Shown: positions 18,095-26,836 of the stretch, one piece after another
How the letters are laid out: every line of letters starts with the position of its first letter
Position numbering within the stretch: position 1 is the first letter of the stretch
Origin: CAIPFQ01 sp035480615
GTDB lineage: Bacteria > Chlamydiota > Chlamydiia > Chlamydiales > SM23-39
Length of the DNA stretch: 43,592 nt
Assembly (NCBI GenBank): GCA_035480615.1
Contig: DATIHO010000082.1
Coordinates: 1 to 43,592 of the forward strand
Direction: 5' to 3'
Program-made: the position numbers and the translations under genes
The notes under the pieces: model-generated
Database searches by the model: none
Told to the model about the DNA's origin: nothing
What the model saw: only the letters and a program-made list of their open reading frames with translations

Positions 18095-18115
18095 TGCGGG
18101 TTAGACCGCATTTTT
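18095..18115 (+). terminator. Rho-independent terminator after xerC
   Basis: TGCGG-GTTAGA-CCGCA stem-loop (18095-18110) followed by TTTTT. The short five-pair stem gives a modest terminator between xerC and the permease gene. Confidence 0.6.
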
Positions 18116-18153
18116 GCTAACATTTCGGCTTTGTTCATTTTTGGATGTATGCG

Positions 18154-19515
18154 ATGAAGAAAAAGATTTCTCTGTTTTCATTGGTTTGCCTGGTTGTTGC
18201 TGCGATCGACAGCATCCGGAATCTGCCTGCTCAAGCCCTCTTTGGCAGCTCGCTGATCTTTTTTTTTCTGTTGTCAGCCATTTTATTTCTGATCCCGATT
18301 TCCCTTTTGTCTGCCGAACTGTCTTCCCGATATCCTGAAGAGGGAGGAGTATTCCATTGGGTGCGGCATGCTTTCGGAGAACATGCCGCCATGGTCGCTA
18401 TTTGGCTTCAATGGATCAATACTGTTGTGTGGTATCCGACGATCCTCTCTTTCATTGCGGGAACCATGGCCTATCTAATCAATCCTGTTTTAGCTCAAAA
18501 CAAGATATTTCTCGCTTGTGCGATTCTCTTCTTTTTTTGGGGGCTGACTTTATTGAATTTACTGGGAATCCAACTTTCTGCCAGGATCAATTCTTTTTGC
18601 ATCATTATCGGAACTCTTTTCCCGATGGCCTTGCTCATCGCGTTTGGAATTTACTGGTGTGCATCGGGCCATCCGTTGCAAATTGCATTCGGAATACACG
18701 ACTTAATCCCTCATCTTGGAGACTCGGGTAATTGGATTTCCCTGATCGCCATCATGGCGTCTTTTTTGGGAATTGAGCTGGCCGGCGTCCATGTCAATGA
18801 TATCAAAAATCCGCAAAAAAATTTCCCAAAGGCGATGGGTTATTCCGTCTTTATTCTTGTTGTCACAATTTTGCTCGGATCTTTATCGATCGGGATGGTG
18901 ATTCCTGGAAAAGAGATCCGGCTTGTAGATGGCATCATGCAAACTTTTACGACGTTTTTTATGAATTTTCATATCCCCGTTCCGCCCTCCATTTTGGCTC
19001 TCTTGATCATTATCGGAAGTCTTGGAGGGATGATCAATTGGCTGATTTCTCCTGCAAAAGGGCTCTTGCAGGCATCTCACTTCGGCTTTCTTCCCTTAGG
19101 TTTTACCAAAAAGAACACATATGGAGTCCCTGTCCGAATCATGATCACGCAAGCGGGATTGGTTTCTATTTTCTGCCTTGCATTTGTCCTTATGCCAAGC
19201 ATCAACGCATTTTATTGGTTTTTAACAGCCCTGAGTACAGAGATGTATATGATCATGTATATATTCATGTGCGCGGCGGGGCTGAAACTCGGCCGTCCTG
19301 CATCAGGGTCGGGGTCGTTCAGAATGCCCAAAGGGACCAGGACGTTGACTTGTTTTCTTGGAATCACCGCTTGTGTTTTGACAATCGTCGTTGGGTTTTT
19401 CCCTCCCGAAGGGATCAATGTTGGCAGTCAATTCCACTATGTATTGATGATTGGCCTTGGCAATATCATTTTGACCCTTCCGGTCATTGGCATTTGCCTG
19501 GGTAAAAGAAAGTAA
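18154..19515 (+). CDS. Amino acid antiporter/permease (APC superfamily, GadC-like)
   Basis: About 453 aa inner-membrane transporter with roughly 12 hydrophobic segments. The start of the core, AAIDSIRNLPAQALFG, and the segment ISLLSAELSSRYPEEGGVF are characteristic of the glutamate:GABA antiporter (GadC) branch of APC transporters. Such exchangers in intracellular bacteria import host amino acids or take part in acid resistance. The substrate is not readable from sequence, and an arginine/agmatine exchanger like chlamydial AaxC is an alternative. ATG 18154 is chosen because GGATG lies about seven bases upstream; ATG 18145 is nearly as likely. No decarboxylase partner lies next to it. Confidence 0.85.
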   Translation: MKKKISLFSLVCLVVAAIDSIRNLPAQALFGSSLIFFFLLSAILFLIPISLLSAELSSRYPEEGGVFHWVRHAFGEHAAMVAIWLQWINTVVWYPTILSFIAGTMAYLINPVLAQNKIFLACAILFFFWGLTLLNLLGIQLSARINSFCIIIGTLFPMALLIAFGIYWCASGHPLQIAFGIHDLIPHLGDSGNWISLIAIMASFLGIELAGVHVNDIKNPQKNFPKAMGYSVFILVVTILLGSLSIGMVIPGKEIRLVDGIMQTFTTFFMNFHIPVPPSILALLIIIGSLGGMINWLISPAKGLLQASHFGFLPLGFTKKNTYGVPVRIMITQAGLVSIFCLAFVLMPSINAFYWFLTALSTEMYMIMYIFMCAAGLKLGRPASGSGSFRMPKGTRTLTCFLGITACVLTIVVGFFPPEGINVGSQFHYVLMIGLGNIILTLPVIGICLGKRK

Positions 19516-19539
19516 TAACCTGAATAAGGAATCCAGCCA

Positions 19540-20562
19540 ATGAAGGCTTTATCAAAATCAACGTTTGCTCTCTTATTTATGGGGATAGGGTTTGCAGGTT
19601 TTTCAAACGAACAAAGCCCACAATCAAATATGGCGCAACAACAGCAAAGCTTTGTTAAGGTCAAGGATGGCTACCTGTATTACAATGAAATGGGTCAAGG
19701 TATTCCAATAATCGTTGTTCACGGTGGCCCTGGCTTAGATCATGGATACTTACAACCTCAGCTATCACAGCTAGCTGCAAATCATAGGTTAATCTTTTAT
19801 GACCAACGCGGCTCAGGAAAGTCTCTTGAAACGTCATTGGATGAAGACCATATCAATATTCATCAGTTTGTTGAAGATTTAGAAGACTTACGCAAATCAC
19901 TTGGCCTCAATAAATTTGTCTTAATGGGACATTCATGGGGCGGACTTCTTGCAATGCAATACGCTGCCCTCCACCAAGATCATTTAATTGGACTCATCTT
20001 ATTGAATAGCGCTCCCGCGGACTACAAAGGACAAAAAGCCTTCATAGACGAATTTGGAGCGAGAACTAAAAATATTCATAACGACATCAAGCCTCTATTC
20101 GCATACGAAGACTTCAAAAAATTAAACGCCATGCAAATATCGGATTTATACCGAAAATTGTTTTCTGTTTATGTTTACAATCCTAAGGACATTAAAGATT
20201 TAAGTCTGAATTTTAGCGTAGCATCTGGACAAAGCGGCTTTAGAGTAATGGAAGAGATGTCAAAAACATCTTGGCTCCAACCAAATATTAATCTATTTCC
20301 AAGCCTCGAGAAACTATCAGTGCCAACTTTTATCCTTCATGGTAAACAAGACATTGTACCTGTCTGGACAGCCCAAGAGATAAAAAATGCGATTCCTCAA
20401 TCTGAAATCGTTGTATTAGATAGTTGTGGTCATTTTCCCTACATCGAACAGCCATCTCAGTTTTTTACTGAATTGAACAGTTTCTTAGACACGGAGCACT
20501 CACCAATCAGTTCCGTATTCGACAACAGTCTCAATAACCTTGAAAAATCGGGAAGGCGATAA
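19540..20562 (+). CDS. Exported alpha/beta hydrolase, proline iminopeptidase-like
   Basis: 340 aa with an N-terminal signal peptide (basic MKALSK, hydrophobic to about residue 20), so probably periplasmic. The hydrolase core has HGGPG (61-65, oxyanion hole typical of S33 peptidases), nucleophile GHSWGG (Ser132), acid GKQDIVP (about 278) and His in CGHFPY (about 306). The reaction may be removal of N-terminal proline, but related epoxide hydrolases and lactonases share these motifs. Codon use is more AT-rich than in neighbours. The last four codons and stop read through the 3' end of rnpB on the other strand. The C-terminus may therefore have been truncated or replaced when the gene arrived. 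Confidence 0.82.
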   Translation: MKALSKSTFALLFMGIGFAGFSNEQSPQSNMAQQQQSFVKVKDGYLYYNEMGQGIPIIVVHGGPGLDHGYLQPQLSQLAANHRLIFYDQRGSGKSLETSLDEDHINIHQFVEDLEDLRKSLGLNKFVLMGHSWGGLLAMQYAALHQDHLIGLILLNSAPADYKGQKAFIDEFGARTKNIHNDIKPLFAYEDFKKLNAMQISDLYRKLFSVYVYNPKDIKDLSLNFSVASGQSGFRVMEEMSKTSWLQPNINLFPSLEKLSVPTFILHGKQDIVPVWTAQEIKNAIPQSEIVVLDSCGHFPYIEQPSQFFTELNSFLDTEHSPISSVFDNSLNNLEKSGRR

Positions 20563-20881
20563 GCCGGATTCTGTCGTGAGCCATCATTCATCTACTGCGG
20601 CCCTTTTGAGTTCTTGCTAAAGCAATGCGCGGAAAAACGCCTCTTTTTTGAAAACTCACTTCGGCCTTGCTTTGGATAGGGTTTACAACGTCTGCGGTCT
20701 CCTGCAGAACGACCGGCTCATAAAGCCGAACTTTTCATCCTGTCTCTCTAAATAAAGAGCGGTATAGTTTCTGTTGCACTTTCCGTCGCCTTACGGCGCC
20801 CAGCCGTTAACTGGTATCCTTTCCTTTAAAGTCCAGACTTTCCTCCCCATAAAAAATTATGGAGCGATGACCTGCCTTCCC
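20550..20881 (-). ncRNA. rnpB: RNase P RNA (rnpB)
   Basis: Catalytic RNA of RNase P, which cuts tRNA 5' leaders; about 332 nt. On the minus strand the 5' end GGGAAGGC pairs with 3' GCCTTCCC to form P1. Conserved blocks are in order: AGGTCATCGCTCC, GGGGAGGAAAGTCTGGAC (CR-I), then near the 3' end GCAGTAGATGAATGATGG and ACAGAATCCGGCTTA, the CR-V end sequence. This is the bacterial type A layout. It follows cdsZ on the same strand, separated by a 166-bp palindrome. No good promoter is seen right upstream, so it may be cotranscribed and processed. Confidence 0.95.
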
Positions 20882-20892
20882 AAAAAATTTAC

Positions 20893-21058
20893 TAACCTGA
20901 GTTATGGGTTTATTCATCGGAGATTCAACTGCCTTCCGGGCAGATTTTTCCGTTTGGAGCCGAAGGCAAGGGCGGAACGCCCCCCTTGCCGAGGCGAAAA
21001 CGGGAAAAGGTGGCGGAAGGCATTGAATCTCCGATGAATAAACCCATAACTCAGGTTA
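20893..21058. repeat. Long palindromic element, type A, copy 1
   Basis: 166 bp. The outer 36 bases of each arm are perfectly complementary, starting TAACCTGAGTTATGGG. One extra base follows, then nine more pairs (TGCCTTCCG), then a looser GC-rich centre that can still pair in part. As RNA or single-stranded DNA it would form a hairpin of about 80 bp. It begins directly after the cdsZ TAG stop, giving a second in-frame TAA, and ends 11 bp before rnpB. The ends match copy 2 at 24110, but the interior does not. Confidence 0.9.
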
Positions 21059-21859
21059 CTACGTAGTCACTGCTGCTAAACGTCGTCGCCGTTTCTTGGT
21101 AGCAACAGCCGTTCCTTCGATCGCTTCGCTCTCTTGCCAATAATGGATACGGGAGCAATGTTCGCAAAATACCAGCCGTTCTCCTTTGCGAACAACGTTT
21201 TCATGTTGTGCAGTCAAGGAGATGTGGCAGCCGTTGCATGTCCGATTTTCAATCGGCACCACAACACGGTCTTTTTTATTTTTCAACAGGCTCTCATAGA
21301 TGCCCATCACTTCTAAATTGGCGGTTTTTGCAAGAGCGTCCCTGCTTATTTTAAGCTCGCTCCCTTCCTGGTTAATGAGGCGGATGCTCTCTTTGATCTC
21401 GTTCTCAAGGTTCTCGCTGCTCCCTTCGGATTGTTGCAGCGATTCCTTAATTTTTTCGAGGATCTCCTCTTCAAGAGAACGTTTATCGATCATGTCGCTG
21501 GCAATTTGCTCGGTGGCGATTCTTTCCCTCTCCGAAGAAGTCATCTCTTGAGTCAAAGCATTGAATTCGTCGACTTTCTTGACCGTATTCTGTTTGGCCT
21601 CCAGTTTTTTGATCCGCTCCTTGATTTCGCTGATTTTATTTTCCTGAAAGACAATATTGCGATTCAATTCGCCAATTTCCAATTCCTTATCTGCCTGCTG
21701 CTTGCGCAATTCGTGTCTCAGCGCGTCAATATGCGACAATTCATTCAGGCGGCTTTTCTTAAGCCGCATGAGACGGATCATCTTCATGTCTAGTTCCTGA
21801 ATATCGAGAATGGTTTTGAGAGCTGGGTGCATGCCATGGCCTTTGTTTTTTGTGGACAT
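21059..21859 (-). CDS. cdsZ: CdsZ-like coiled-coil zinc-ribbon protein (CT398 family)
   Basis: 266 aa. A long helical hairpin covers residues about 15-190, rich in E, K and L heptads. A C-terminal zinc ribbon follows: CNGCH, then about 20 residues later FCEHC. The tail is basic (KKRRRR). This matches the chlamydial CT398/CdsZ family, reported to bind sigma54 and components of the type III secretion system; that role is from family knowledge. ATG 21859 is chosen over 21901 because GAGAAAG precedes it and the upstream part is AT-rich non-homologous sequence. The TAG stop is followed at once by a palindromic element and then rnpB. Confidence 0.82.
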   Translation of the reverse strand: MSTKNKGHGMHPALKTILDIQELDMKMIRLMRLKKSRLNELSHIDALRHELRKQQADKELEIGELNRNIVFQENKISEIKERIKKLEAKQNTVKKVDEFNALTQEMTSSERERIATEQIASDMIDKRSLEEEILEKIKESLQQSEGSSENLENEIKESIRLINQEGSELKISRDALAKTANLEVMGIYESLLKNKKDRVVVPIENRTCNGCHISLTAQHENVVRKGERLVFCEHCSRIHYWQESEAIEGTAVATKKRRRRLAAVTT

Positions 21860-21943
21860 TTTAACTTTCTCACGAAAATTTCGCAAGAAAGTAAATTTCA
21901 ATTGGCATTTGTGTCGACAAAGAGATAAACTATCGGTTTTGGT

Positions 21944-23422
21944 ATGAGTTTTTTAAAAAATTATCTTGCAAAAGTGTCTGAAACGGAACACTGTCCGGCC
22001 GCGATTGCTTATGTGGCTGCTTTGGATGCGATTGGCTCTGCCGATCCGGAGATCGCACAGTGTATCGTTCAGGAACTGAGGGATCAAAGAAAATATTTAA
22101 AACTCATCGCCTCGGAAAATTTCTCCTCTCTTCCTGTGCAGCTTGCCATGGGAAATCTTCTCACCGATAAATATAGCGAAGGCTATGCCGGTCATCGCTT
22201 TTACGCGGGCTGCGGGAATGTGGATGAGATTGAAAGAAGAGCGGTCGATCTGGCAAAAAAAATTTTTAATGCTGAGCATGCGTATGTGCAACCCCATTCG
22301 GGCGCGGATGCGAACCTCATCGCGTTTTGGGCTGTTCTTGTTCAGCGCATCCAATCCAAAGAGATCGAAAGGCTGGGCAAAAAGAATTTAGATGAGTTGA
22401 GTCCTGAAGAATATGAGCATGTCCGGAGGCTTTTGGTGAGTCAAAAAGTCATGGGGATGGGACTTGGTTCGGGCGGCCATTTAACCCACGGCTATCGGCA
22501 TAATATCTCATCTAAAATGATGCAATCGGTGAGTTATGAAGTGAATCCGAAAACAGGACTGCTCGATTATAGCGCCTTGCACGTCCAAGTCCAAAAAGAG
22601 AGACCCTTTCTTTTGATCGCAGGCTATTCGGCCTATCCAAGATTGATCGATTTTGCCAAAATGCGCGACATTGCCGATAGCGTAGGCGCTGTATTAATGG
22701 TGGATATGGCCCATTTTTCGGGACTCGTAGCCGGCAAGGTGCTGCAAGGATCTTTTAACCCGATCCCTTTCGCTCATATCGTCACAACAACGACTCACAA
22801 AACATTGCGCGGGCCAAGGGGCGGAATGATTCTATGCACGGAAGAATTCAGGGAAGCTGTCAATAAAGGATGTCCGCTTGTTCAGGGGGGGCCATTGCCT
22901 CATGTCATGGCCGCCAAGGCGATCGCCTTTCAGGAAGCTGGAGCGCCGGCATTTCAAAAATACGCGCATCAAGTTGTAGCAAATGCCAAGGCGATGGCGG
23001 AGGCTTTTCAGGAGATGGGCATTAAAGTGGTAACGGGAGGGACCGACAACCATCTTTTGCTTTTAGATGCAAGATCGTCATTTAAGTTAACGGGCCGCCA
23101 GGCAGAACTACTTTTAAGAGAAGCGCATCTCACGGTCAATCGGAATACGATTCCTCAAGATGAAAATGGACCCTGGTATACTTCAGGAGTACGTATTGGC
23201 ACGCCGGCTGTCACGACTTTAGGAATGAAAGAAAAAGAGATGCGCGAGATCGCTTTCATTGCCGCGTCTCTTTTAAAAGACGCAAAACCTCAAATGGATG
23301 AAAAAACAGGGAAGCTCTCCCAAGCCAAGGCTTACGCATCTTCTTCAGTCTTGCAGAGATCTCAGATGCGAGTCTTTGAGATATTAAAACATTTTCCTCT
23401 TTATCCGGAGATCGTCATTTAG
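21944..23422 (+). CDS. glyA: Serine hydroxymethyltransferase
   Basis: PLP enzyme that interconverts serine and glycine while charging tetrahydrofolate with a one-carbon unit, 492 aa. It is longer than the ~420-aa E. coli enzyme and has the insert (about residues 130-160, KEIERLGKKNLDELSPEEYE) seen in chlamydial GlyA. The Schiff-base lysine is in TTTTHKTLRGPRGG. Other conserved segments are LIASENFSS, KYSEGYAGHRFYAGC and the DMAHFSGLVAG strand. It is followed by clpP and dapF, the same order as in Chlamydia. Confidence 0.96.
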   Translation: MSFLKNYLAKVSETEHCPAAIAYVAALDAIGSADPEIAQCIVQELRDQRKYLKLIASENFSSLPVQLAMGNLLTDKYSEGYAGHRFYAGCGNVDEIERRAVDLAKKIFNAEHAYVQPHSGADANLIAFWAVLVQRIQSKEIERLGKKNLDELSPEEYEHVRRLLVSQKVMGMGLGSGGHLTHGYRHNISSKMMQSVSYEVNPKTGLLDYSALHVQVQKERPFLLIAGYSAYPRLIDFAKMRDIADSVGAVLMVDMAHFSGLVAGKVLQGSFNPIPFAHIVTTTTHKTLRGPRGGMILCTEEFREAVNKGCPLVQGGPLPHVMAAKAIAFQEAGAPAFQKYAHQVVANAKAMAEAFQEMGIKVVTGGTDNHLLLLDARSSFKLTGRQAELLLREAHLTVNRNTIPQDENGPWYTSGVRIGTPAVTTLGMKEKEMREIAFIAASLLKDAKPQMDEKTGKLSQAKAYASSSVLQRSQMRVFEILKHFPLYPEIVI

Positions 23423-23500
23423 TAAATTAAAGAAGACAGCGCACAAAAATCGGTACCCTTCGAGTTTTTAAGCGCTGCTTCAAAGAAAAGTGGAGTAAAT

Positions 23501-24112
23501 ATGCCTGAAACCGAACGCGAAGAAAAATATGCAAATCCAAAATTCATGAGCGATAAAATCGACCAGGCAATGCTTGAAAAGCGGCGCATTTTTCTCTCCG
23601 ATGCAGTCGATTCCGAATCGGCGAAAGATATCATTCGCAAACTTTGGTATCTGGATACTATCAATCCTGGCAAGCCCGTCCTGTTTGTTATCAACTCTCC
23701 GGGGGGGTCGGTCGATTCTGGATTTGCGATTTGGGATCAAATCAAAATGATCTCTTCTCCTGTCATCACCTTGATCACCGGCCTTGCCGCTTCCATGGGT
23801 TCTTTATTGAGCCTGGTTGCCGAAAAGGGGAAGCGGCTTGCTACTCCAAATGCGAGGATCATGATCCACCAGCCTCTCATTGGGGGCGTGATTCGCGGAC
23901 AAGCTACCGATCTCGAAATCCAGGCGAAAGAGATGCTGAAAACGCGAGCAATGATTGTAGAGATTTATTCATTAGCTACCGGGAAAGATAAAAAGGCCAT
24001 TGAAAAAGCCATTGACCGCGATAATTGGATGACGGCGGAAGAGGCTTTGGAATTCGGTCTTCTCGACAAAATCGTCACATCCATGAAAGATGTTGAGCAC
24101 TTCCTTCAGTAA
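23501..24112 (+). CDS. clpP: ATP-dependent Clp protease proteolytic subunit
   Basis: Serine peptidase that assembles into a 14-mer barrel with ClpX/ClpC, 203 aa. Catalytic Ser98 (GLAASMGS), His123 (MIHQP) and Asp about 172 (IDRDNWM) are present, as is the oxyanion NSPGGSV. It matches the glyA-linked chlamydial ClpP copy. GGAG lies eight bases before the ATG. Its stop codon TAA is the first three bases of palindromic element A copy 2 (CAG TAA CCT GAG), so the natural C-terminus appears to have been set by the element. Confidence 0.95.
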   Translation: MPETEREEKYANPKFMSDKIDQAMLEKRRIFLSDAVDSESAKDIIRKLWYLDTINPGKPVLFVINSPGGSVDSGFAIWDQIKMISSPVITLITGLAASMGSLLSLVAEKGKRLATPNARIMIHQPLIGGVIRGQATDLEIQAKEMLKTRAMIVEIYSLATGKDKKAIEKAIDRDNWMTAEEALEFGLLDKIVTSMKDVEHFLQ

Positions 24113-24278
24113 CCTGAGTTTTGGGTTCAGTTTATAGAGAATTGTCGCAGATTTCGTGGCACTTTTCGAAGATTTTGACGGGCCCAATAGCTGAAAGCAC
24201 CTATGGGCTCGTCAAAATCTTCGAAAAGCGCCCGAAAGATGTGGCAAGGCTCTATGAAATGAACCCAAAACTCAGGTT
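24110..24278. repeat. Long palindromic element, type A, copy 2
   Basis: About 169 bp, ends TAACCTGAGTTTTGGGTT and its complement (final base pair imperfect). Arms pair along the full length with scattered mismatches, and the best inner block is CTTTTCGAAGATTTTGACG. It contains the clpP stop codon at the left end and the dapF start codon at the right end (ATG 24259). Only the ends resemble copy 1. Confidence 0.9.
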
Positions 24279-25053
24279 TGTTAAGTATCAGGCGGCGGGA
24301 AATGATTTTATCCTGATCGATAACCGGCCAGGCCATTTCCCTCAAAATGCGCATCTTATTCAAAGGATGTGCCACAGGCAATTCGGAATCGGAGCGAATG
24401 GGTTGATTCTCCTTTCTCAGCCCAAATTGCGATCTGTCCGAGATGGTTTCCGGATGCAGATTTTTAATGAGGATGGCAAAGAGGCGGAAAGTTGCGGCAA
24501 TGGCCTTCGCTGCCTGGTCAAATTCTTGAAAAATGATCTTGGAATCCATAAAAAAAATTACCGGATTCAAACGCAAACACAAGTTGTTTCAGCTTACATC
24601 TCTCAAGGGTCTCACGTTGTGATCGATTTGGGCAGGCCGAAAACAGTGAACTTATATGTAGAAACGGCTGATGGGGTTGTTCATCTCACCGATGTCGGGG
24701 TGCCTCACGCGGTTCAATTTATTGCCAATGCAGCCAAGATCGATCTATTGAAAACCGGGGCTGATTTGAGGAAGGCTCTACAGGCCAATATCAATTTCGC
24801 AGATCTGCGAGATGACGGCACGATTTTCGTCCGCACTTTTGAACGGGGCGTGGAAGGGGAAACCTTATCTTGTGGGACGGGAGCCGCAGCGGTTGGGTGC
24901 ATTGCCTTTCGAATCTATGGATTTCGAAATCCTGCTTGCATTCGTTACAAAGGGGGAGATCTTGAAATTCGGGAGCAAAACGGCCATCTTTTTCTTTCCG
25001 GCCCTGCTGAAAAAACATTTTCGGGAAGCTATTTGCTTAGATACCCGAAGTGA
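24259..25053 (+). CDS. dapF: Diaminopimelate epimerase
   Basis: Converts LL- to meso-diaminopimelate for lysine and peptidoglycan precursor synthesis, 264 aa, cofactor-free. The two catalytic cysteines lie in ESCGNGLRC and TLSCGTGAAA. The N-terminal YQAAGNDFILID strand is intact. The frame stays open upstream to 24121, but that extension is encoded by the palindrome; ATG 24259 gives the normal length. The first seven codons (MNPKLRF) lie in the element's right end. It lies downstream of clpP as in Chlamydia. Confidence 0.92.
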   Translation: MNPKLRFVKYQAAGNDFILIDNRPGHFPQNAHLIQRMCHRQFGIGANGLILLSQPKLRSVRDGFRMQIFNEDGKEAESCGNGLRCLVKFLKNDLGIHKKNYRIQTQTQVVSAYISQGSHVVIDLGRPKTVNLYVETADGVVHLTDVGVPHAVQFIANAAKIDLLKTGADLRKALQANINFADLRDDGTIFVRTFERGVEGETLSCGTGAAAVGCIAFRIYGFRNPACIRYKGGDLEIREQNGHLFLSGPAEKTFSGSYLLRYPK

Positions 25054-25140
25054 TTCTCTCCCATCCACTTTTCCACGATCATTCTGGTTGCAAGATATTT
25101 AGCCTCTCCGCTACCATTGTCGCTGGTTTTCATCCATTGC

Positions 25141-25211
25141 TGGGGTGTCGCCAAGCGGTAAGGCAGCGGTTTTTGGTACCGCCATGCGGAGGTTCGAATC
25201 CTTCCACCCCA
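25141..25211 (+). tRNA. tRNA-Gln (anticodon TTG)
   Basis: 71 nt cloverleaf. The acceptor stem is TGGGGTG/CACCCCA. The D arm contains CCAAGCGGTAAGG. Anticodon stem GCGGT/ACCGC encloses loop TTTTGGT with TTG. The T arm is GGAGG-TTCGAAT-CCTTC. No CCA is encoded. It lies between dapF and prs with 31 bp to the next gene. Confidence 0.95.
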
Positions 25212-25242
25212 AATTTTAAATTTATGAAATTCGAAGAAATTC

Positions 25243-26205
25243 ATGACAGATGAACCTTCATTTGTGCTATTTGCCGGATCTTCGCATGAAACATTGGCGG
25301 AGGCGGTGGCCCGCGCCCTGAAAGTAGGGCTTGGCAAGGTAGAGATTGAGACTTTTCCCGATGGGGAGATCGGCATCCAGATTTTGGAAAATGTACGTGG
25401 CAAGGATACTTTTGTGCTTCAATCTCCCGCGCGCCATCCAAATCATTTTTTGATGGAAATGTTTATTATGGTCGACGCCCTGAAGCGCGCTTCGGCCCGC
25501 AGCGTTGTTGCTGTTTTGCCTTATTATCCGTATGCGCGACAGGATCGGAAGGATAAAGGGCGGGTGCCGATCACCGCAAAGCTGGTTGCCGATTTATTGG
25601 AACGGGCAGGAGTCACCCGGGTCCTTGCCATGGATTTGCATACAGATCAAATTCAAGGTTTTTTTAACATTCCGGTGGATAATCTTCATGCAAGGCCTCT
25701 TTTTATCCATGAGTTGCAAACACTGGGATTAAAAGACATGGTGATCGTCTCTCCCGATGTAGGAAGCAACCGGATGGCTCGGAAGTTTGCTGAAGATTTA
25801 CAGGTAGATCTCGCTATTGTCGATAAGCGAAGAGTTAGCGCAAGAGCGGTTGAGCCCGACGCTTTGATTGGAGAAGTGCGGGGGAAGCATGCGATCCTTG
25901 TCGATGATATTTGCTCGACGGGAGCCACTCTTGCAGTGGCTGCAAAAGTATGTAGGATGTCTGGAGCGCAATCTGTTTATGCCGCGGTCACCCATGGGTT
26001 ATTTGTTAACGACCAGCTGCCTTCCGGGATCGACCGATTTTTTGTGACTGATTCAGTGATTCAGTCAAAGGCGTTGGAAAACAAAATAGAGACAGTTTCC
26101 ATTGCGTCTTATATCGCTGAAGTGATCGATTGTGTGATCTCTGCCAAGTCGATTTCATCGCTTTTCGCAGGGTTTGATGCTGAACGTGTCTCAAAAAATG
26201 ATTAG
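25243..26205 (+). CDS. prs: Ribose-phosphate pyrophosphokinase
   Basis: Makes PRPP from ribose 5-phosphate and ATP for nucleotide, NAD and His/Trp pathways, 320 aa. Conserved features: N-terminal LFAGSSHETLAEAVA, FPDGEIGIQI, the ATP flexible-loop region YARQDRKDKGR (about 100-110), MDLHTDQIQGFF, and the PRPP-binding loop VDDICSTGATL (about 221-231). It sits between tRNA-Gln and rplY; the head start ahead of rplY-pth resembles the prs-rplY-pth order of many bacteria. I do not recall prs at this site in Chlamydiaceae, so the gene may reflect the larger metabolism of environmental chlamydiae. Confidence 0.95.
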   Translation: MTDEPSFVLFAGSSHETLAEAVARALKVGLGKVEIETFPDGEIGIQILENVRGKDTFVLQSPARHPNHFLMEMFIMVDALKRASARSVVAVLPYYPYARQDRKDKGRVPITAKLVADLLERAGVTRVLAMDLHTDQIQGFFNIPVDNLHARPLFIHELQTLGLKDMVIVSPDVGSNRMARKFAEDLQVDLAIVDKRRVSARAVEPDALIGEVRGKHAILVDDICSTGATLAVAAKVCRMSGAQSVYAAVTHGLFVNDQLPSGIDRFFVTDSVIQSKALENKIETVSIASYIAEVIDCVISAKSISSLFAGFDAERVSKND

Positions 26206-26214
26206 GAGAAGATA

Positions 26215-26778
26215 ATGAAATTACCATATTTTTCAAGGACAGCGGGCAAAAGGGGAGATCTCACTAAACTCCGTCGCGAAGGCCATATTCCTGCTGTGTT
26301 ATACGGAAAGGATACGCCATCCCCCCAATCTATTTATGTACAAAAAGAAGAAATAGCGAAGTTTTTAAGGCAAATAAAGCAAGGCATGCTTGCGACAACA
26401 TTATTTGAGCTCCACGATGGGCAGAAATCCTATTTAGCTTTGATCAAAGAGGTGCAATACCATCGTTCTACTTATGCGATCGAACACCTGGATTTTATCT
26501 TGGTGAATGACAAGCATCCGATTACAGTCAATGTCCCCATTCAAATTATGGGAGCGGCCGATTGCGTTGGAGTCAAGTTGGGCGGATTTGTGCGACAGCC
26601 TATCCGGTCATTAAAAGTTTCCTGCTTCCTGAAAGATCTTCCACAGGAGTTCGCTATTGATGTACGCGATATGCAAATTGCCCAATCAAAACGCCTTGCC
26701 GATATCGTTATCCCTGCCGGAGTTAAGCCTAAGGCAAAAATGAATGAAGTAGCTGTGGTGATTGCGAAGAAAGCATAA
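26215..26778 (+). CDS. rplY: 50S ribosomal protein L25/CTC family
   Basis: 187 aa long-form L25 (TL5/CTC type) that binds 5S rRNA. The N-terminal 5S-binding domain is residues 1-90 (GDLTKLRREGHIPAVLYG is typical; YALIKEVQYH-like strand follows). A C-terminal beta domain carries HPITVNVPIQIMG. AGGAG lies before the ATG, nine bases after the prs stop. It is the first gene of the block conserved in Chlamydia, rplY-pth-rpsF-rpsR-rplI-ispE. Confidence 0.94.
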   Translation: MKLPYFSRTAGKRGDLTKLRREGHIPAVLYGKDTPSPQSIYVQKEEIAKFLRQIKQGMLATTLFELHDGQKSYLALIKEVQYHRSTYAIEHLDFILVNDKHPITVNVPIQIMGAADCVGVKLGGFVRQPIRSLKVSCFLKDLPQEFAIDVRDMQIAQSKRLADIVIPAGVKPKAKMNEVAVVIAKKA

Positions 26779-26836
26779 AAGCTTCTTAGAAGCTGCCCTA
26801 AACTTTAGCTTCTTACAACATGCCGGGATGATTTTC

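Noticed and set aside
20774..21037. 87-residue open frame on the plus strand
   Set aside because: It is the complement of rnpB followed by palindrome sequence; no ribosome site and no protein-like pattern.
24121..24258. 46-codon N-terminal extension of dapF
   Set aside because: It is palindrome-encoded; DapF begins normally at 24259.
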